DNA from: Oceanispirochaeta crateris
Lineage (GTDB): Bacteria > Spirochaetota > Spirochaetia > DSM-2461
Reading direction: 5' to 3'
NCBI RefSeq assembly: GCF_008329965.1
Contig: NZ_CP036150.1
Span: forward strand, 1,550,001-1,614,000
DNA length: 64,000 bases
In this document: positions 8,638 through 18,575 of the stretch, one piece after another
How the letters are laid out: the number at the start of each line of letters is the position of its first letter
Numbering within the stretch: position 1 is the first letter of the stretch
Notes under the pieces: generated by a model
What the model was told of the DNA's origin: nothing
The model's input: only the letters and a program-made list of their open reading frames with translations
Databases searched by the model: none
Program-made: the position numbers and the translations under genes

Positions 8638-10365
8638 TTACTGCTCATTCATTTCTTTTATATATTCTTCCATTTTTTCTTTTTCAAGATTGATTATATC
8701 CTGTAGTGAATGAGATATTTTATGAATATCATCGGCTGCTTCGGTCACGCTCTGACGGAGCTCTTCATTGTTGCGCCCCCCCAATTCTGAAAAGTTAGAC
8801 AAGGTATCGTAACTGCCGCCATTTCCCAAAACAATTCCATTCATCAGCTTTCCCATCGTAAAAAGGCAATGAAGAGAATCCTCAAGAACCATCAGGGCAT
8901 CTCGGTTGACACCAATTTTAAGCTTCATGATCTGGCGATCGGACTCGGCCTTGTCGTCCTTGAATTCATGACTAACATCTCTCATTTTTCTCCCGGAGTC
9001 ACCGTCGGGAAGGAGGGAATTCTCAAACCATTTAATCCGGTCCCCTATTTTGACTAAAACCTGAAACATCTTGTCATATTCATCGCGATTGCTCTTTTTG
9101 TAAAAATTACCATCCACCAGAATAATCTTCATGGGATAATAGAGCTTTTTCTGATAGTTATGCAAAAAGAATGTATTTAATGATGCCATTGAATAGGAAA
9201 ATATAGCTGATTTTTCGGTCGGTCCGTAACCATTTATAAAGGAAAGGCTATTGAGATCCCAATAACGCAATAGTTCATTCCCTGCCTCTTCGAGAACCTT
9301 CTCACGGTTAAACAGCCTGAACTGTTCATTTAAGGCATCCTGCCAATACTGACGGAAGAAATAAAACCAGTCTTCTCCTCCGCTTCTGTCAGAAATTTGA
9401 AAAAAGGGATCCTCATTGATGACTTTGAGCAAATCTGAAAACGGAACAGATTTATTAAATTCCCGTATTTTTTCAAAAAGAGTGTCGCAACGGCTAATAC
9501 CCTGAGAAACAAGATCTTCCAGAGAGTCCCCTGTATTTCTGCCGGCCAGGCTGTAATACAACAAGAAAACGGCCTCCAACAACTTAAGGGATGGAGGATT
9601 TATAAATGATTTCAAAATACTACCCAGCTCAGTCAAAGGACTAGACAGCCCTGAAAAACTGGCAGACATAAGCGTTCCATCTACCGAATCTGGAAATTGG
9701 CTGACAATCTGCTTAAAAGGATAGGTACTAAGCTGATACATGTGATTGAGAGTCCGGGTCATTTCCATCATTTTCAATCGGTCCTCACGGCTGATCTTAG
9801 AAAGACAAGCCTCCAGATTTTCCGTAAGGTTTCGCCTTATGCTATGAATGTCCTGAGATGGATGTCGGGAGGAATGTTCCCAAGGATTGATATTCTGACT
9901 CAGTTCCTGATGTATTTGTGGAAATTCGAGTTGCCCCATTAGGGAATAAAACTGATTTTTATCAATCTCAAAACAGACTGTGAGAGGATTTCTTATAAAA
10001 TCAACTGAATTTGAGAGATCAATGATCAAATTACAGAATTCACCCGTAATGGCATGGTTCTTTATATCAAAAAACTCAGGACTTATTTGTGATACCTGTC
10101 GAGCGATACGCTTGATCACTATCTTTTTGGTGATTTCCAACTTATCTTTAGCCAAAAACAATGATTTAAAAAAAACAATGAACTTATCTAACCAAAACAA
10201 TGCCTTATATTCTTGCTCTATGGTTTGAACTACCTCATTTTCAACGCGTAAATCCAGTGGTTCTCGGCTAATATGGATATTTTCATCCAATTTTTCAATC
10301 ATTTTTCGCCTTTCTTCGGAAGAAAGGTCTTTAACAAGGCTGTCAAATACATTATCTTTACCCAT
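8638..10365 (-). CDS. Hypothetical large cytoplasmic protein (possibly spirochaete DUF5312-like)
   Basis: 575 residues, rich in charged residues and predicted helix, with no signal peptide and no clear membrane span. A hydrophobic patch, FWLDKFIVFFKSLFLA (about 57-72), may be an amphipathic or membrane-contacting helix. No catalytic motif is recognised. From memory the style resembles a spirochaete-restricted family (DUF5312), but I cannot verify this. The C-terminal 80 residues look coiled-coil-prone (VTEAADDIHKISHSLQDI onward). It is divergent from cimA. The ATG has no Shine-Dalgarno and lies 6 bases after a -10 box. Confidence 0.7.
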   Translation of the reverse strand: MGKDNVFDSLVKDLSSEERRKMIEKLDENIHISREPLDLRVENEVVQTIEQEYKALFWLDKFIVFFKSLFLAKDKLEITKKIVIKRIARQVSQISPEFFDIKNHAITGEFCNLIIDLSNSVDFIRNPLTVCFEIDKNQFYSLMGQLEFPQIHQELSQNINPWEHSSRHPSQDIHSIRRNLTENLEACLSKISREDRLKMMEMTRTLNHMYQLSTYPFKQIVSQFPDSVDGTLMSASFSGLSSPLTELGSILKSFINPPSLKLLEAVFLLYYSLAGRNTGDSLEDLVSQGISRCDTLFEKIREFNKSVPFSDLLKVINEDPFFQISDRSGGEDWFYFFRQYWQDALNEQFRLFNREKVLEEAGNELLRYWDLNSLSFINGYGPTEKSAIFSYSMASLNTFFLHNYQKKLYYPMKIILVDGNFYKKSNRDEYDKMFQVLVKIGDRIKWFENSLLPDGDSGRKMRDVSHEFKDDKAESDRQIMKLKIGVNRDALMVLEDSLHCLFTMGKLMNGIVLGNGGSYDTLSNFSELGGRNNEELRQSVTEAADDIHKISHSLQDIINLEKEKMEEYIKEMNEQ

Positions 10366-10371
10366 AAAATC

Positions 10372-10400
10372 ATTTTATTGCTATTTAACTATATTAGCAA
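10372..10400 (-). promoter_or_regulatory. Promoter of the 8638-10365 gene, leaderless type
   Basis: -35 TTGCTA (10400-10395), 17-base spacer, -10 TAAAAT (10377-10372), then six bases (GATTTT) and the ATG. Transcription would begin at or next to the start codon. Confidence 0.6.
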
Positions 10401-10436
10401 CGTGTTCTTTTGAATCGGTTTAAATAAGGAAAGGTT

Positions 10437-12011
10437 ATGGGAAAATCTGAAATTGCAGTTTTTGATACGACATTACGGGATGGAACTCAGGGAACAGGTA
10501 TCAACTTTACCCTGAAGGACAAACTTGAAATTGCGGAGAAGCTGGATGATTTTGGAATTGACTATATTGAAGGAGGATTTCCTCTGGCATCCGAAAAAGA
10601 AACTGCCTTCTTCAAGGAAATCCAGAAACTGAATCTCAAGCATTCTAAGATTTGCGCCTTTGGATCAACGAGAAAGCCCGGGATTCATGCATCACAGGAT
10701 GCACATATCAATGCTTTGCTTCAGGCCGAAACCCCGACAGTTGTCGTCGTCGGGAAATCATGGGACGCGCATGCAAGCGAAGTGCTTCAAACAAGCCTGG
10801 ATGAAAATCTAAATATGATTCATGACTCTATTACCTATCTTAAAAGCGAAGGCCGGGAAATCATTTTTGATCTAGAACACTTTTTTGACGGCTACTTGAA
10901 CAACCAGGCCTATGCTCTCAAAGTTCTTCAAACCGCTTCGGATGCCGGGGCCGACTGCCTTGTTCTTTGTGATACCAATGGTGGAACACTGCCCCAGGCT
11001 GTCATTGTTGCAATCAATAACTTGAAAACGAGAAATCTGGCTCCTCTGGGAGTGCATTTCCATAACGATACTGCAACGGCTGTTGCCTCATCCATACTGG
11101 CTGTGGAAGCTGGAGCCGTTCATGTCCAGGGAACCATCAATGGCTGGGGAGAGAGAGTGGGAAATGCCAACCTCTGTGCTATCATCCCCAATTTGATTTT
11201 AAAGATGAAAAAAGAGGTTTACTGCAGTACAAAACTCAAGGACCTGACGAAACTATCGAGATTCACAGCTGAAAAGGCAAACATTATACCCGAAAAGAAC
11301 CAAGCCTATGTGGGAGAAACAGCCTTTACCCACAAGGCAGGGCAGCACGCAGACGTTTTAGCTAAAGCTGAACATCTTATGGAGCATATGGACAGCTCTC
11401 TCATAGGGAACTCCAGAAAGATACTTCTATCTGAGCTGGCTGGTAAATCCACCATTGTCAGAAAGCTTTCAAAATATGGAGACTTTGACAAAAAATCCGA
11501 GATTGTTTCCAAGCTGACTGAGACTCTAAAAAAGAAAGAGATGGATGGTTATGAATACGAAGCGGCTGAGGCCTCTTTTGACGTCATAATGAGGAAGGCG
11601 CTGGGCAAATATACTCCACTTTTCGAGCTACAGAACTACCATATTGAATCTTATAAAACAATGCAAAGCAAGAGTAAGACGGTGGGCCGGCTCTTTCTAA
11701 ATGTAAGCGGAGTGGAACACATGGGAGCGGCAGTGGGCGAAGGTCCTGTAGATACACTCAATGCCTCTGTCAGGGATGCACTGATTCCTTCATTCCCCTT
11801 TCTGAAAAATATTCACCTTAGCGACTATAGGGTCCGTGTATTAAATCCTGAAGAAGCCACAGCGGCCAAGGTTCGGGTTTTCATAACCTTCACGGACAAC
11901 AATAAAACCTGGGATTCTGTTGGAGTATCAGAAAACATCATTGAAGCCTCCTGGGAGGCTCTTCTGGATGCGATCAATTTTTACTACAACAATTTCATAT
12001 TAGAAGAGTGA
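10437..12011 (+). CDS. cimA: (R)-citramalate synthase CimA
   Basis: Condenses pyruvate and acetyl-CoA to citramalate, the threonine-independent route to 2-oxobutyrate and isoleucine. 524 residues: HMGL-like TIM barrel (about 1-280) with metal/substrate motif DTTLRDGTQG, EGGFP, HFHNDTATAV and GTINGWGERVGNANL, then a linker and a LeuA-type dimer/allosteric domain (about 385-520). This length and motif set fit the citramalate synthase branch rather than 2-isopropylmalate synthase. AAGGAAAGG precedes the ATG. It is a single rightward gene ending at a terminator. Confidence 0.9.
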   Translation: MGKSEIAVFDTTLRDGTQGTGINFTLKDKLEIAEKLDDFGIDYIEGGFPLASEKETAFFKEIQKLNLKHSKICAFGSTRKPGIHASQDAHINALLQAETPTVVVVGKSWDAHASEVLQTSLDENLNMIHDSITYLKSEGREIIFDLEHFFDGYLNNQAYALKVLQTASDAGADCLVLCDTNGGTLPQAVIVAINNLKTRNLAPLGVHFHNDTATAVASSILAVEAGAVHVQGTINGWGERVGNANLCAIIPNLILKMKKEVYCSTKLKDLTKLSRFTAEKANIIPEKNQAYVGETAFTHKAGQHADVLAKAEHLMEHMDSSLIGNSRKILLSELAGKSTIVRKLSKYGDFDKKSEIVSKLTETLKKKEMDGYEYEAAEASFDVIMRKALGKYTPLFELQNYHIESYKTMQSKSKTVGRLFLNVSGVEHMGAAVGEGPVDTLNASVRDALIPSFPFLKNIHLSDYRVRVLNPEEATAAKVRVFITFTDNNKTWDSVGVSENIIEASWEALLDAINFYYNNFILEE

Positions 12012-12041
12012 TTTTAAAGAAAATGGTTTTGACAATCATTA

Positions 12042-12088
12042 AGGGGCTGTGATTCCAACGTCGGGAGAACTTTGGAGCAGCCCCTTTT
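12042..12088 (+). terminator. Terminator after cimA
   Basis: Inverted repeat AAGGGGCTG (12042-12050) / CAGCCCCTT (12078-12086) with a 27-base loop, followed by a short T run. It sits between the convergent cimA and carB and may stop both, though the T run favours the cimA direction. Confidence 0.7.
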
Positions 12089-12092
12089 TGAT

Positions 12093-15000
12093 TTATAAGG
12101 CCTTCTTTTTGAGAGGTTCCGGCAGAGGCTGGGAATGGATTCTTTCACTCATGAGGTATTGAATACCAATGACTGCAGCCTGAGCTGCACTCGTTGTTGT
12201 GGTGTATGGAATTTTCCTTCTGACAGCTTCTGTTCGAATCTCTTCATCCTCCATTTGAGAGTTGCGGCCCAGTGGTGTATTGATCAGCATATCGATCCTT
12301 CCGCTGCTCATATGGTCTACCACACTGGGGTGCCCCTGATGCAATTTGAGGATGACTTCTGAAAAGATCCCATTCTTATAGAGAAAGTCTGCCGTACCCC
12401 TGGTTGCAGCAATCTCAAAACCCATTTCAACAAGATCCTTGATGATGGGTAGGATAGTCTGCTTGTCTTTATCTGATACAGTCACAAAAACACGTCCGCT
12501 TGTGGGTAAATAACACCCGACTGCAGCCTGAACCTTGGCAAAGGCTTCTCCATAGCTTTCACCTATACCGATGGCTTCACCAGTGGATTTCATTTCAGGT
12601 CCCAGTATTGGATCCAATCCTGCAAAGCGATCAAAGGAGAAGACGGCTTCTTTCACAGCCCAACCAGTCTGGCAGCTGCCCTGCCCGATGCCTGTCTCTT
12701 TGTCCACAAGCCCCTGGTTCATCAAATCCGTACCGCTCCAAACCTTGACAGCGGCTTCTATCAGATTCACACCGGATGTTTTAGACAGGAATGGCACGGT
12801 TCGGGAGGCTCTTGGATTGACCTCCAAAATATAGAGTTGATCATCTTTTACAGCAAACTGGATATTCAAAAATCCCTGAACCTTGAACTCCCTAGCGATG
12901 GACACAGCTGCGTCGGTCATTTCCTTGAGTATTTCCGGTGTGGACTTATAGGGTGGAAAAACACAGGCGGAGTCTCCAGAATGAATACCCGCAGCCTCGA
13001 TGTGCTGCATAATACCGCCAATGTAGACATTTTTTCCATCAGAAACGGCATCCAGGTCATATTCAAAGGCATCTTCAAGAAACTGATCCACCAGTACCGG
13101 CCGATCCTGGGAAATCACAATGCCCTTACTGAGAAAAATATCCAGCTCTTCTACTGAATAAGCAATGAACATGCTCCGCCCGCCCAAAACAAAGGAGGGC
13201 CTCAGCAGAACGGGGAAACCGATGTCTTTTGAAAACTGTACGACCTCTTCTCTAGAATAGGCGCTCTTATTTCTTGGCTGATTCAAACACAATTTCGTCA
13301 TCGATTCTGAAAATAGCTTTCTATCTTCCGCCTTGTTGATATTTTCAACAGAGGTTCCCACCACCTGAGCACCGGACGCTTCCAGTTCTTCAACCATATT
13401 CAGCGGAGTCTGTCCGCCCAACTGGACGACAATCTTTTGAACCTGTTCCTTCTTCATAATTTGTTTCACCGATTCGGCCGTGAGAGGTTCAAGATAGAGA
13501 CGATCGGAAATATTAAAGTCTGTCGAGACGGTTTCAGGATTTGAATTGATCATGATTGTCTTGAATCCCTCTTCCCTCAAACTAATGGAAGCCAAGGTAC
13601 AGCAGGTATCAAACTCGAGCCCCTGACCGATTCTGTTCGGACCGGATGCGAGGATTATAATCCCCTCATCTCCCGTGGGAGCACCTTCGTCGACTTCGCC
13701 CCAGGTGGAGTAGAAATAGGGAGTCTGAGCATTGATTTCACCGGCGCAACTATCTACAAAATGATAATTAGCTTCCAGGCCCTGCTCTTCCCTCAATGCG
13801 GTAACCGAAGCGGGCGACTCTGACCTCAGCTCAGCAATCCGGCCATCTGAAAGACCTGTTTGTTTCGCTTCCAGCATGAGTTCCTTATCAAGATCAGCGG
13901 CAGCGGCAATTCTATTTTCAAGTTTCACCTGCTTCTGAAGCTGATAGAGGAACCAGCTATTGAATCCGGTTTTTTCGGCCAGAGCATCAAGTGACCCCTT
14001 TGGATTCCACTTGATCCATGTATAGGCTCCCAACAAGCGGCGTGGATGGGCTGTTGTGAGAATAGATTCCAGCTCTTTTTCACTCACCCTCAATTCACTA
14101 ATCCCGTCGAAACCTGTTTCAGAGGCTCTGATGGCCTTATTTAAGGCCTCTAAGGCAGTTCTCCCTAGAGCGAGTGCTTCACCCACAGACTTCATCTGAG
14201 TTCCTAAGGCCGAATATCCCGTTGGAAACTTTTCTGTTTCAAACCGGGGAACTTTAACGGCACAATAGTCCAATACCGGTTCAAAACAACTGGCAGTCTT
14301 TCCTGTTATTTCATTGGTCACTTCATCGAGTGTAAAACCGACTGCCAGCTTGGCACTGCAGTGAGCAATGGGAAATCCCGTAGCCTTGCTGGCCAGTGCA
14401 CTGGAACGGGAAACTCTGGGATTCATCTCAATAACGATCATTCTACCCGTGTCCGGCTTGACGGCGAACTGTACATTAGACCCACCGCAATCAACCCCAA
14501 TGGCTCGTAGAATGTCAATGGAGGCCGTTCTCATTTTCTGAAAAGCACGATCATCAAGAGTCTGTATGGGAGCAATAGTAATGCTGTCTCCCGTATGGAC
14601 CCCCATGGGATCAATATTCTCAATGGAACAGACAATGATGGCATTGTCCATCTTATCTCTCATGACCTCCATCTCAAACTCTTTCCATCCAATGAGAGAC
14701 TCTTCAATGAGGGCTTCTCCCACAGGGCTTGCCTGGAGGGCTTTTTCCACAAGGTCTTTCAAACCTTCATGATCGTAGGCGATGCTTCCACCCATTCCTC
14801 CGAGGGTAAAACTGGGACGGATAACAAGGGGAAGTCCCACTTCTTTTTCAAGTTTAAGAGCCCCAGCTACTGTCTTGGTAACAATAGAACGGGGCGATTC
14901 AAGCCCAAGGCTTTCAACAACTTTCTTAAACTCGCCCCGGTCTTCGGCCTTGAATATGGATTCCGTATTGGCACCGATGACTTCAACACCATATTTTTCA

Positions 15001-15323
15001 AGAACTCCTTCTTCGGCAAGATCAAGGGTTAAATTGAGAGCCGTTTGCCCTCCCATGGTTGACAGGACTGCATCGGGTCTCTCTTTACTGATGATCTCAG
15101 TTAAATACTTAACAGAGAGAGGTTCCACATAGATCCTATCTGCAATTCCTGGGGTGGTCATCACAGTAGCAGGATTGGGGTTGACTAGGATGACCTCATA
15201 TCCCTCTTCTTTGAGCGCTTTAACTGCCTGAGTTCCCGAATAATCAAACTCACAGGCCTGACCGATTATGATTGGTCCTGATCCGATGATCAGTATTTTA
15301 TGAATATCTTTTCTAGCGGGCAT
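12093..15323 (-). CDS. carB: Carbamoyl-phosphate synthase large subunit
   Basis: Makes carbamoyl phosphate from bicarbonate, ammonia (channelled from CarA) and 2 ATP, for pyrimidine and arginine synthesis. 1076 residues with the two homologous ATP-grasp halves. N-terminal half: [51 protein letters not shown]-terminal half: [32 protein letters not shown]. The MGS-like allosteric domain is at about 930-1076. The ATG overlaps the carA stop and has GAGGAGAAAG upstream. Confidence 0.97.
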   Translation of the reverse strand: MPARKDIHKILIIGSGPIIIGQACEFDYSGTQAVKALKEEGYEVILVNPNPATVMTTPGIADRIYVEPLSVKYLTEIISKERPDAVLSTMGGQTALNLTLDLAEEGVLEKYGVEVIGANTESIFKAEDRGEFKKVVESLGLESPRSIVTKTVAGALKLEKEVGLPLVIRPSFTLGGMGGSIAYDHEGLKDLVEKALQASPVGEALIEESLIGWKEFEMEVMRDKMDNAIIVCSIENIDPMGVHTGDSITIAPIQTLDDRAFQKMRTASIDILRAIGVDCGGSNVQFAVKPDTGRMIVIEMNPRVSRSSALASKATGFPIAHCSAKLAVGFTLDEVTNEITGKTASCFEPVLDYCAVKVPRFETEKFPTGYSALGTQMKSVGEALALGRTALEALNKAIRASETGFDGISELRVSEKELESILTTAHPRRLLGAYTWIKWNPKGSLDALAEKTGFNSWFLYQLQKQVKLENRIAAAADLDKELMLEAKQTGLSDGRIAELRSESPASVTALREEQGLEANYHFVDSCAGEINAQTPYFYSTWGEVDEGAPTGDEGIIILASGPNRIGQGLEFDTCCTLASISLREEGFKTIMINSNPETVSTDFNISDRLYLEPLTAESVKQIMKKEQVQKIVVQLGGQTPLNMVEELEASGAQVVGTSVENINKAEDRKLFSESMTKLCLNQPRNKSAYSREEVVQFSKDIGFPVLLRPSFVLGGRSMFIAYSVEELDIFLSKGIVISQDRPVLVDQFLEDAFEYDLDAVSDGKNVYIGGIMQHIEAAGIHSGDSACVFPPYKSTPEILKEMTDAAVSIAREFKVQGFLNIQFAVKDDQLYILEVNPRASRTVPFLSKTSGVNLIEAAVKVWSGTDLMNQGLVDKETGIGQGSCQTGWAVKEAVFSFDRFAGLDPILGPEMKSTGEAIGIGESYGEAFAKVQAAVGCYLPTSGRVFVTVSDKDKQTILPIIKDLVEMGFEIAATRGTADFLYKNGIFSEVILKLHQGHPSVVDHMSSGRIDMLINTPLGRNSQMEDEEIRTEAVRRKIPYTTTTSAAQAAVIGIQYLMSERIHSQPLPEPLKKKAL

Positions 15324-16498
15324 TATTTTACTTTCTCCTCTGGACTGGCAGTATTATTGATCACATCTAGGAAAGCATCAAAAATCCAACTTGAATCCAC
15401 AGGCCCCGGCGAGGCTTCTGGATGAAACTGTACACATAGCAGTTTCTTTTCTTTCCATTCAAGACCTTCAATAGATCCGTCATTTGCATTTCGAAAGCGT
15501 ACAGTCACATCTTTTGGAAGGGTCTTTTCATTCACAGCAAAACCGTGATTCTGTGATGTGACAAAAACCCGGCCTGTCTTTTCATCCCGGACGGGATGAT
15601 TGCAGCCATGATGACCAAACTTCATTTTATACGTCTGTGAACCGATTGCCTGGCCTATGATCTGATGTCCCAGACAGATTCCCACAACGGGATATTTACC
15701 CAACAGATTTTGAACAAGTGATGTTTGATGTTCCAGAACAGCAGGATCGCCGGGGCCATTGGAGAGAAAAACACCATCAGGATTCACTTTCTCAATATCC
15801 TGAATTGTCGCTCCCGATGGAAGAAGGCTAATCCGGCAAGACCGGCTTTCAAGCTCCCGGAGAATGTTGGCTTTAATGCCGCAGTCAAGAAGTGCGATAT
15901 GAGTTCCTGATCCAGGAAAATGGACCACTTCGTCAACACCTACATCTGCTATTAGGTTCTGCCCTTCCATAGAAGGAAGACTCTTAAGATATTCAAGGCA
16001 TGCCTTGTGGTCTGAATCTGTCCAGCCGGAGCCGGTATCTGAGGGCCTGACGACAACTGCATTACAACTGCCATTATCTCGAAGCATGATAGTCAGCTTC
16101 CTGGTATCGATACCCGTTATTCCACATATGTTATTATTTTTTAAATATAGATCAAGGCTAATTCGTCCATGAGGCAGTGGTCCGTCATAAACTTCACGCA
16201 CCACCAAGGCGGAGACTTTGACATCTTTTCGGGATGACGGCTCAGGTCCATTTTCAGACCAATGATCATCACAGCCGTAATTCCCAATATGTGGATAGGT
16301 CATGGTGACAATCTGCCCTGTATAGGAGGGATCAGTCAGTATTTCATGATATCCAGACATGCCTGTATTGAAAACAAGCTCACCAAAGGGAATGTCTGAA
16401 CCCACAGCCAAAGTAGAAACTCCAGGAGCCTCTACACCAAAACATCTGCCTGGAAAAACTGAACCGTTTTCAAGCACCAGATAAGCCTTCTCCTGCAT
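15323..16498 (-). CDS. carA: Carbamoyl-phosphate synthase small subunit
   Basis: Glutaminase subunit supplying ammonia to CarB. 391 residues from the ATG at 16498: CPSase_sm_chain N-domain ([20 protein letters not shown]), then a class I amidotransferase with the nucleophile in [12 protein letters not shown] and the catalytic His/Glu in [19 protein letters not shown] precedes this ATG. An upstream in-frame extension to 16555 crosses AT-rich promoter-like sequence and is rejected. Confidence 0.96.
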   Translation of the reverse strand: MQEKAYLVLENGSVFPGRCFGVEAPGVSTLAVGSDIPFGELVFNTGMSGYHEILTDPSYTGQIVTMTYPHIGNYGCDDHWSENGPEPSSRKDVKVSALVVREVYDGPLPHGRISLDLYLKNNNICGITGIDTRKLTIMLRDNGSCNAVVVRPSDTGSGWTDSDHKACLEYLKSLPSMEGQNLIADVGVDEVVHFPGSGTHIALLDCGIKANILRELESRSCRISLLPSGATIQDIEKVNPDGVFLSNGPGDPAVLEHQTSLVQNLLGKYPVVGICLGHQIIGQAIGSQTYKMKFGHHGCNHPVRDEKTGRVFVTSQNHGFAVNEKTLPKDVTVRFRNANDGSIEGLEWKEKKLLCVQFHPEASPGPVDSSWIFDAFLDVINNTASPEEKVK

Positions 16499-16509
16499 AA
16501 TCCACCCCA

Positions 16510-16548
16510 TATATAAATATTTATACAGACTTTGTAAATAAATATACA
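16510..16548 (-). promoter_or_regulatory. carAB promoter with AT-rich palindromes
   Basis: Possible -35 TTTACA (16538-16533), 17-base spacer, -10 TATATA (16515-16510). Superimposed are a perfect 14-base palindrome TATAAATATTTATA (16512-16525) and an imperfect one bounded by TGTA/TACA (16533-16548). Their spacing and AT-rich core resemble ArgR/AhrC boxes, which would fit an arginine-linked gene, but the match is loose. Confidence 0.35.
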
Positions 16549-16570
16549 TCAGCACTTCTATTTATTTTCA

Positions 16571-16595
16571 AAAAAAACCGGCTTTTTAGAGCCGG
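16571..16595 (-). terminator. Terminator of the tRNA-Gln transcription unit
   Basis: On the minus strand, CCGGCT (16595-16590), a 6-base loop, AGCCGG (16583-16578), then seven T. It lies downstream of tRNA-Gln and of the structured segment 16600-16666. Confidence 0.75.
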
Positions 16596-16599
16596 CTTT

Positions 16600-16666
16600 A
16601 GTCCCTGGATAGTAATCCAATGCAAGTATAAGAACATCCTGTTCCTGACATAGTGAACAAGGGACT
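16600..16666 (-). ncRNA. Candidate structured RNA between tRNA-Gln and its terminator
   Basis: A 67-base segment closed by a 7-bp helix AGTCCCT (5') / AGGGACT (3'). Two internal hairpins are visible: GAACA-GGA-TGTTC and GGAT-TACT-ATCC. It ends four bases before the terminator hairpin, so tRNA and segment should be on one primary transcript. The outer helix resembles an acceptor stem, but there is no T-loop or anticodon arm, so it is not an ordinary tRNA. Either a small RNA released by tRNA processing or a decayed tRNA is possible. Confidence 0.35.
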
Positions 16667-16680
16667 TCTGTTTTATTTGA

Positions 16681-16752
16681 CTTCCCGAGGAGGACTTGAA
16701 CCCCCAAAGGCAGAACCAGAATCTGCAGTGTTACCAATTACACTATCGGGAA
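16681..16752 (-). tRNA. tRNA-Gln (anticodon CUG)
   Basis: 72-base cloverleaf: acceptor TTCCCGA/TCGGGAA, D arm GTGT/ACAC, anticodon stem GCAGA/TCTGC with loop TTCTGGT (anticodon CTG), T stem GGGGG/CCTCC with loop TTCAAGT, discriminator G, CCA not encoded. Because gatCAB is in the window, Gln-tRNA may be made by amidation of Glu-tRNA-Gln; no GlnRS is seen here. Confidence 0.95.
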
Positions 16753-16825
16753 ATATGTTTTGAAAACATCAACTGTCCTTCCGTTAAGAAGCGGTCAGAC
16801 AACTTCATTGCTTCAATCTGCGGGC

Positions 16826-16854
16826 ATGATATAAAAATTGACTTTTTATGTCAA
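16826..16854 (-). promoter_or_regulatory. tRNA-Gln promoter
   Basis: -35 TTGACA (16854-16849, consensus), 17-base spacer, -10 TATCAT (16831-16826). It leaves a 5' leader of about 67 bases before the mature tRNA. The 394 bases between carA and apt (16499-16892) hold only this promoter, the tRNA, the structured segment, the terminator and the carA promoter. Confidence 0.75.
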
Positions 16855-16892
16855 GTAAAAACCCGCAAAATATTTCTATGTTAACAAGTCCT

Positions 16893-17438
16893 TCAGGACC
16901 CTACATTTTCACTCTCATACTCAATGAGTGTTTTGATCTCAATTCCTGGTAATTTATCAGCATATTTTAAGAACGGAAGTCCAATGATACCAAAAATATG
17001 CTTTACATTAGCACCACCCATGGTGAGCAATTCCACAGCAGCCCCCATAGTTCCACCTGTTGCCAAGAGGTCATCCACAAGGAGCACATTCTTTCCCTGA
17101 GGAACATCACTTTGATGAATTTCAACCTCGGCTTTTCCATATTCCAACTGATATGACTTTTTGAGTGTCACACCGGGGAGTTTTCCCGCTTTTCTCACCA
17201 GGATAAGAGGTATTTGCATGGCCTTTGCAAAGGGAGCCGAAAAAATAAACCCTCTGGATTCCACAGCCGCCACAGCATCTATTTTTTTGTCTTTATAATA
17301 TTCAACCATCTGATCAATACACCATGAGAAGGCTTCGGGATTGGTTAATATGCTTGTTATATCATAGTAAAGAATTCCTTTATGAGGAAAATCTTCTATT
17401 TTTCGTATTGAATCATCTAGGTTGAAATTACTGGACAT
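16893..17438 (-). CDS. apt: Adenine phosphoribosyltransferase
   Basis: Salvages adenine with PRPP to AMP. 181 residues, type I phosphoribosyltransferase fold. Family motifs are ESRGFIFSAPFA, the flexible-loop VRKAGKLPG, and the PRPP-binding VLLVDDLLATGGT. GGGGAG lies about 8 bases before the ATG. It follows tsaD with an 85-base gap. Confidence 0.96.
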   Translation of the reverse strand: MSSNFNLDDSIRKIEDFPHKGILYYDITSILTNPEAFSWCIDQMVEYYKDKKIDAVAAVESRGFIFSAPFAKAMQIPLILVRKAGKLPGVTLKKSYQLEYGKAEVEIHQSDVPQGKNVLLVDDLLATGGTMGAAVELLTMGGANVKHIFGIIGLPFLKYADKLPGIEIKTLIEYESENVGS

Positions 17439-17523
17439 GTTGTGTCTCCCCGCTTATAAATTTTCTAATTGGTTCAGAATATACAAAATACACCGAATTG
17501 TCCGCCCCTACAAGTCACTTATT

Positions 17524-18537
17524 TCAAGGATAACCTCTTTTAAAGGAGGGAACTCTGGCTTTTGCATTTTCAGAAAAATCCGATGTTTCTCCAACTTTCA
17601 AATACTGATAACCGATGCCCGCAATCATGGCCGCATTGTCTGTACACAGCTCCATTGAAGGATAGTAAGTTGTCACCTCGTGGAGATTTGTTAATGAGGT
17701 CCTCATATAAGAATTAGCCGTCACACCCCCACCGGCAACAACGGTTCTGATTCCTGTAAATTCTACGGCACGTTTTACTTTCTTAATGAGTATATCAATA
17801 GCCCGTTTTTGAAATGAAGCGGCGATATTTTCCTTTGTTTTATCAAAACCAGGATTTAAAAATTGATCCAGTTGATTAATGACAGCGGTCTTTAGTCCCG
17901 AATAGGAAACATCAAAGACATGATCACCTTTGTGTAGATTCGGACTGGGAAATCGGAATGCCTTGGGATCTCCCTGAGAAGAGAGCTTATCAATGGCAAT
18001 TCCTCCGGGATATCCCAAATCATAGTACTTAGCCACTTTATCAAAAGCCTCTCCACAGGCATCATCAATGGTTGTTCCTAAAACCTCAATATCATCAAAA
18101 CTGCGGACTATGGAGATCACTGTATGCCCACCAGATACAAGCAATCCCAAATAGGGATAGGGAATGTCATTTTCAAGATGGGGTGCATAGAGATGGGCTC
18201 TGATATGATCGACTCCGATAAAAGGAACCCCTAAAGACCAAGCCAACCCTTTGGCAAAGGATAAGCCTACCAAAAGAGAGCCGACAAGACCCGGCCTATT
18301 TGTTACGGCGATGCCGTCCAGTTCATCTTTATTGATTCCGGCTTCAGAGAGAGCCTGCTCTACTACAGACCAGATCCACCGGGTATGAAGACGGGATGCG
18401 ATCTCTGGTACAACACCCTGCCATGGTTTATGAAGTTCGATCTGTGTGGCGATAACATTACTACGGATAGTACTTCCGTCCTGAACAACAGAAGCAGCAC
18501 ATTCATCACAAGAGGATTCTATTCCCAATATATACAT
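17524..18537 (-). CDS. tsaD: tRNA N6-adenosine threonylcarbamoyltransferase TsaD
   Basis: Transfers the threonylcarbamoyl group to A37 of ANN-decoding tRNAs. 337 residues in the ASKHA fold: N-terminal MYILGIESSCDECAA, iron-ligand HIRAH motif, LVSGGHT and the C-terminal CTDNAAMIAGIG. The ATG is the canonical family start yet has no Shine-Dalgarno. A promoter lies immediately upstream, so the message is predicted to be leaderless. Confidence 0.96.
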   Translation of the reverse strand: MYILGIESSCDECAASVVQDGSTIRSNVIATQIELHKPWQGVVPEIASRLHTRWIWSVVEQALSEAGINKDELDGIAVTNRPGLVGSLLVGLSFAKGLAWSLGVPFIGVDHIRAHLYAPHLENDIPYPYLGLLVSGGHTVISIVRSFDDIEVLGTTIDDACGEAFDKVAKYYDLGYPGGIAIDKLSSQGDPKAFRFPSPNLHKGDHVFDVSYSGLKTAVINQLDQFLNPGFDKTKENIAASFQKRAIDILIKKVKRAVEFTGIRTVVAGGGVTANSYMRTSLTNLHEVTTYYPSMELCTDNAAMIAGIGYQYLKVGETSDFSENAKARVPSFKRGYP

Positions 18538-18543
18538 AAAAAG

Positions 18544-18572
18544 AATCTAGGCTGGATTGCCAAGTTGGTCAA
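18544..18572 (-). promoter_or_regulatory. tsaD promoter, leaderless type
   Basis: -35 TTGACC (18572-18567), 17-base spacer, -10 TAGATT (18549-18544), then six bases (CTTTTT) and the tsaD ATG at 18537. It fills the 38-base gap after the sigma factor gene. Confidence 0.6.
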
Positions 18573-18575
18573 GGC

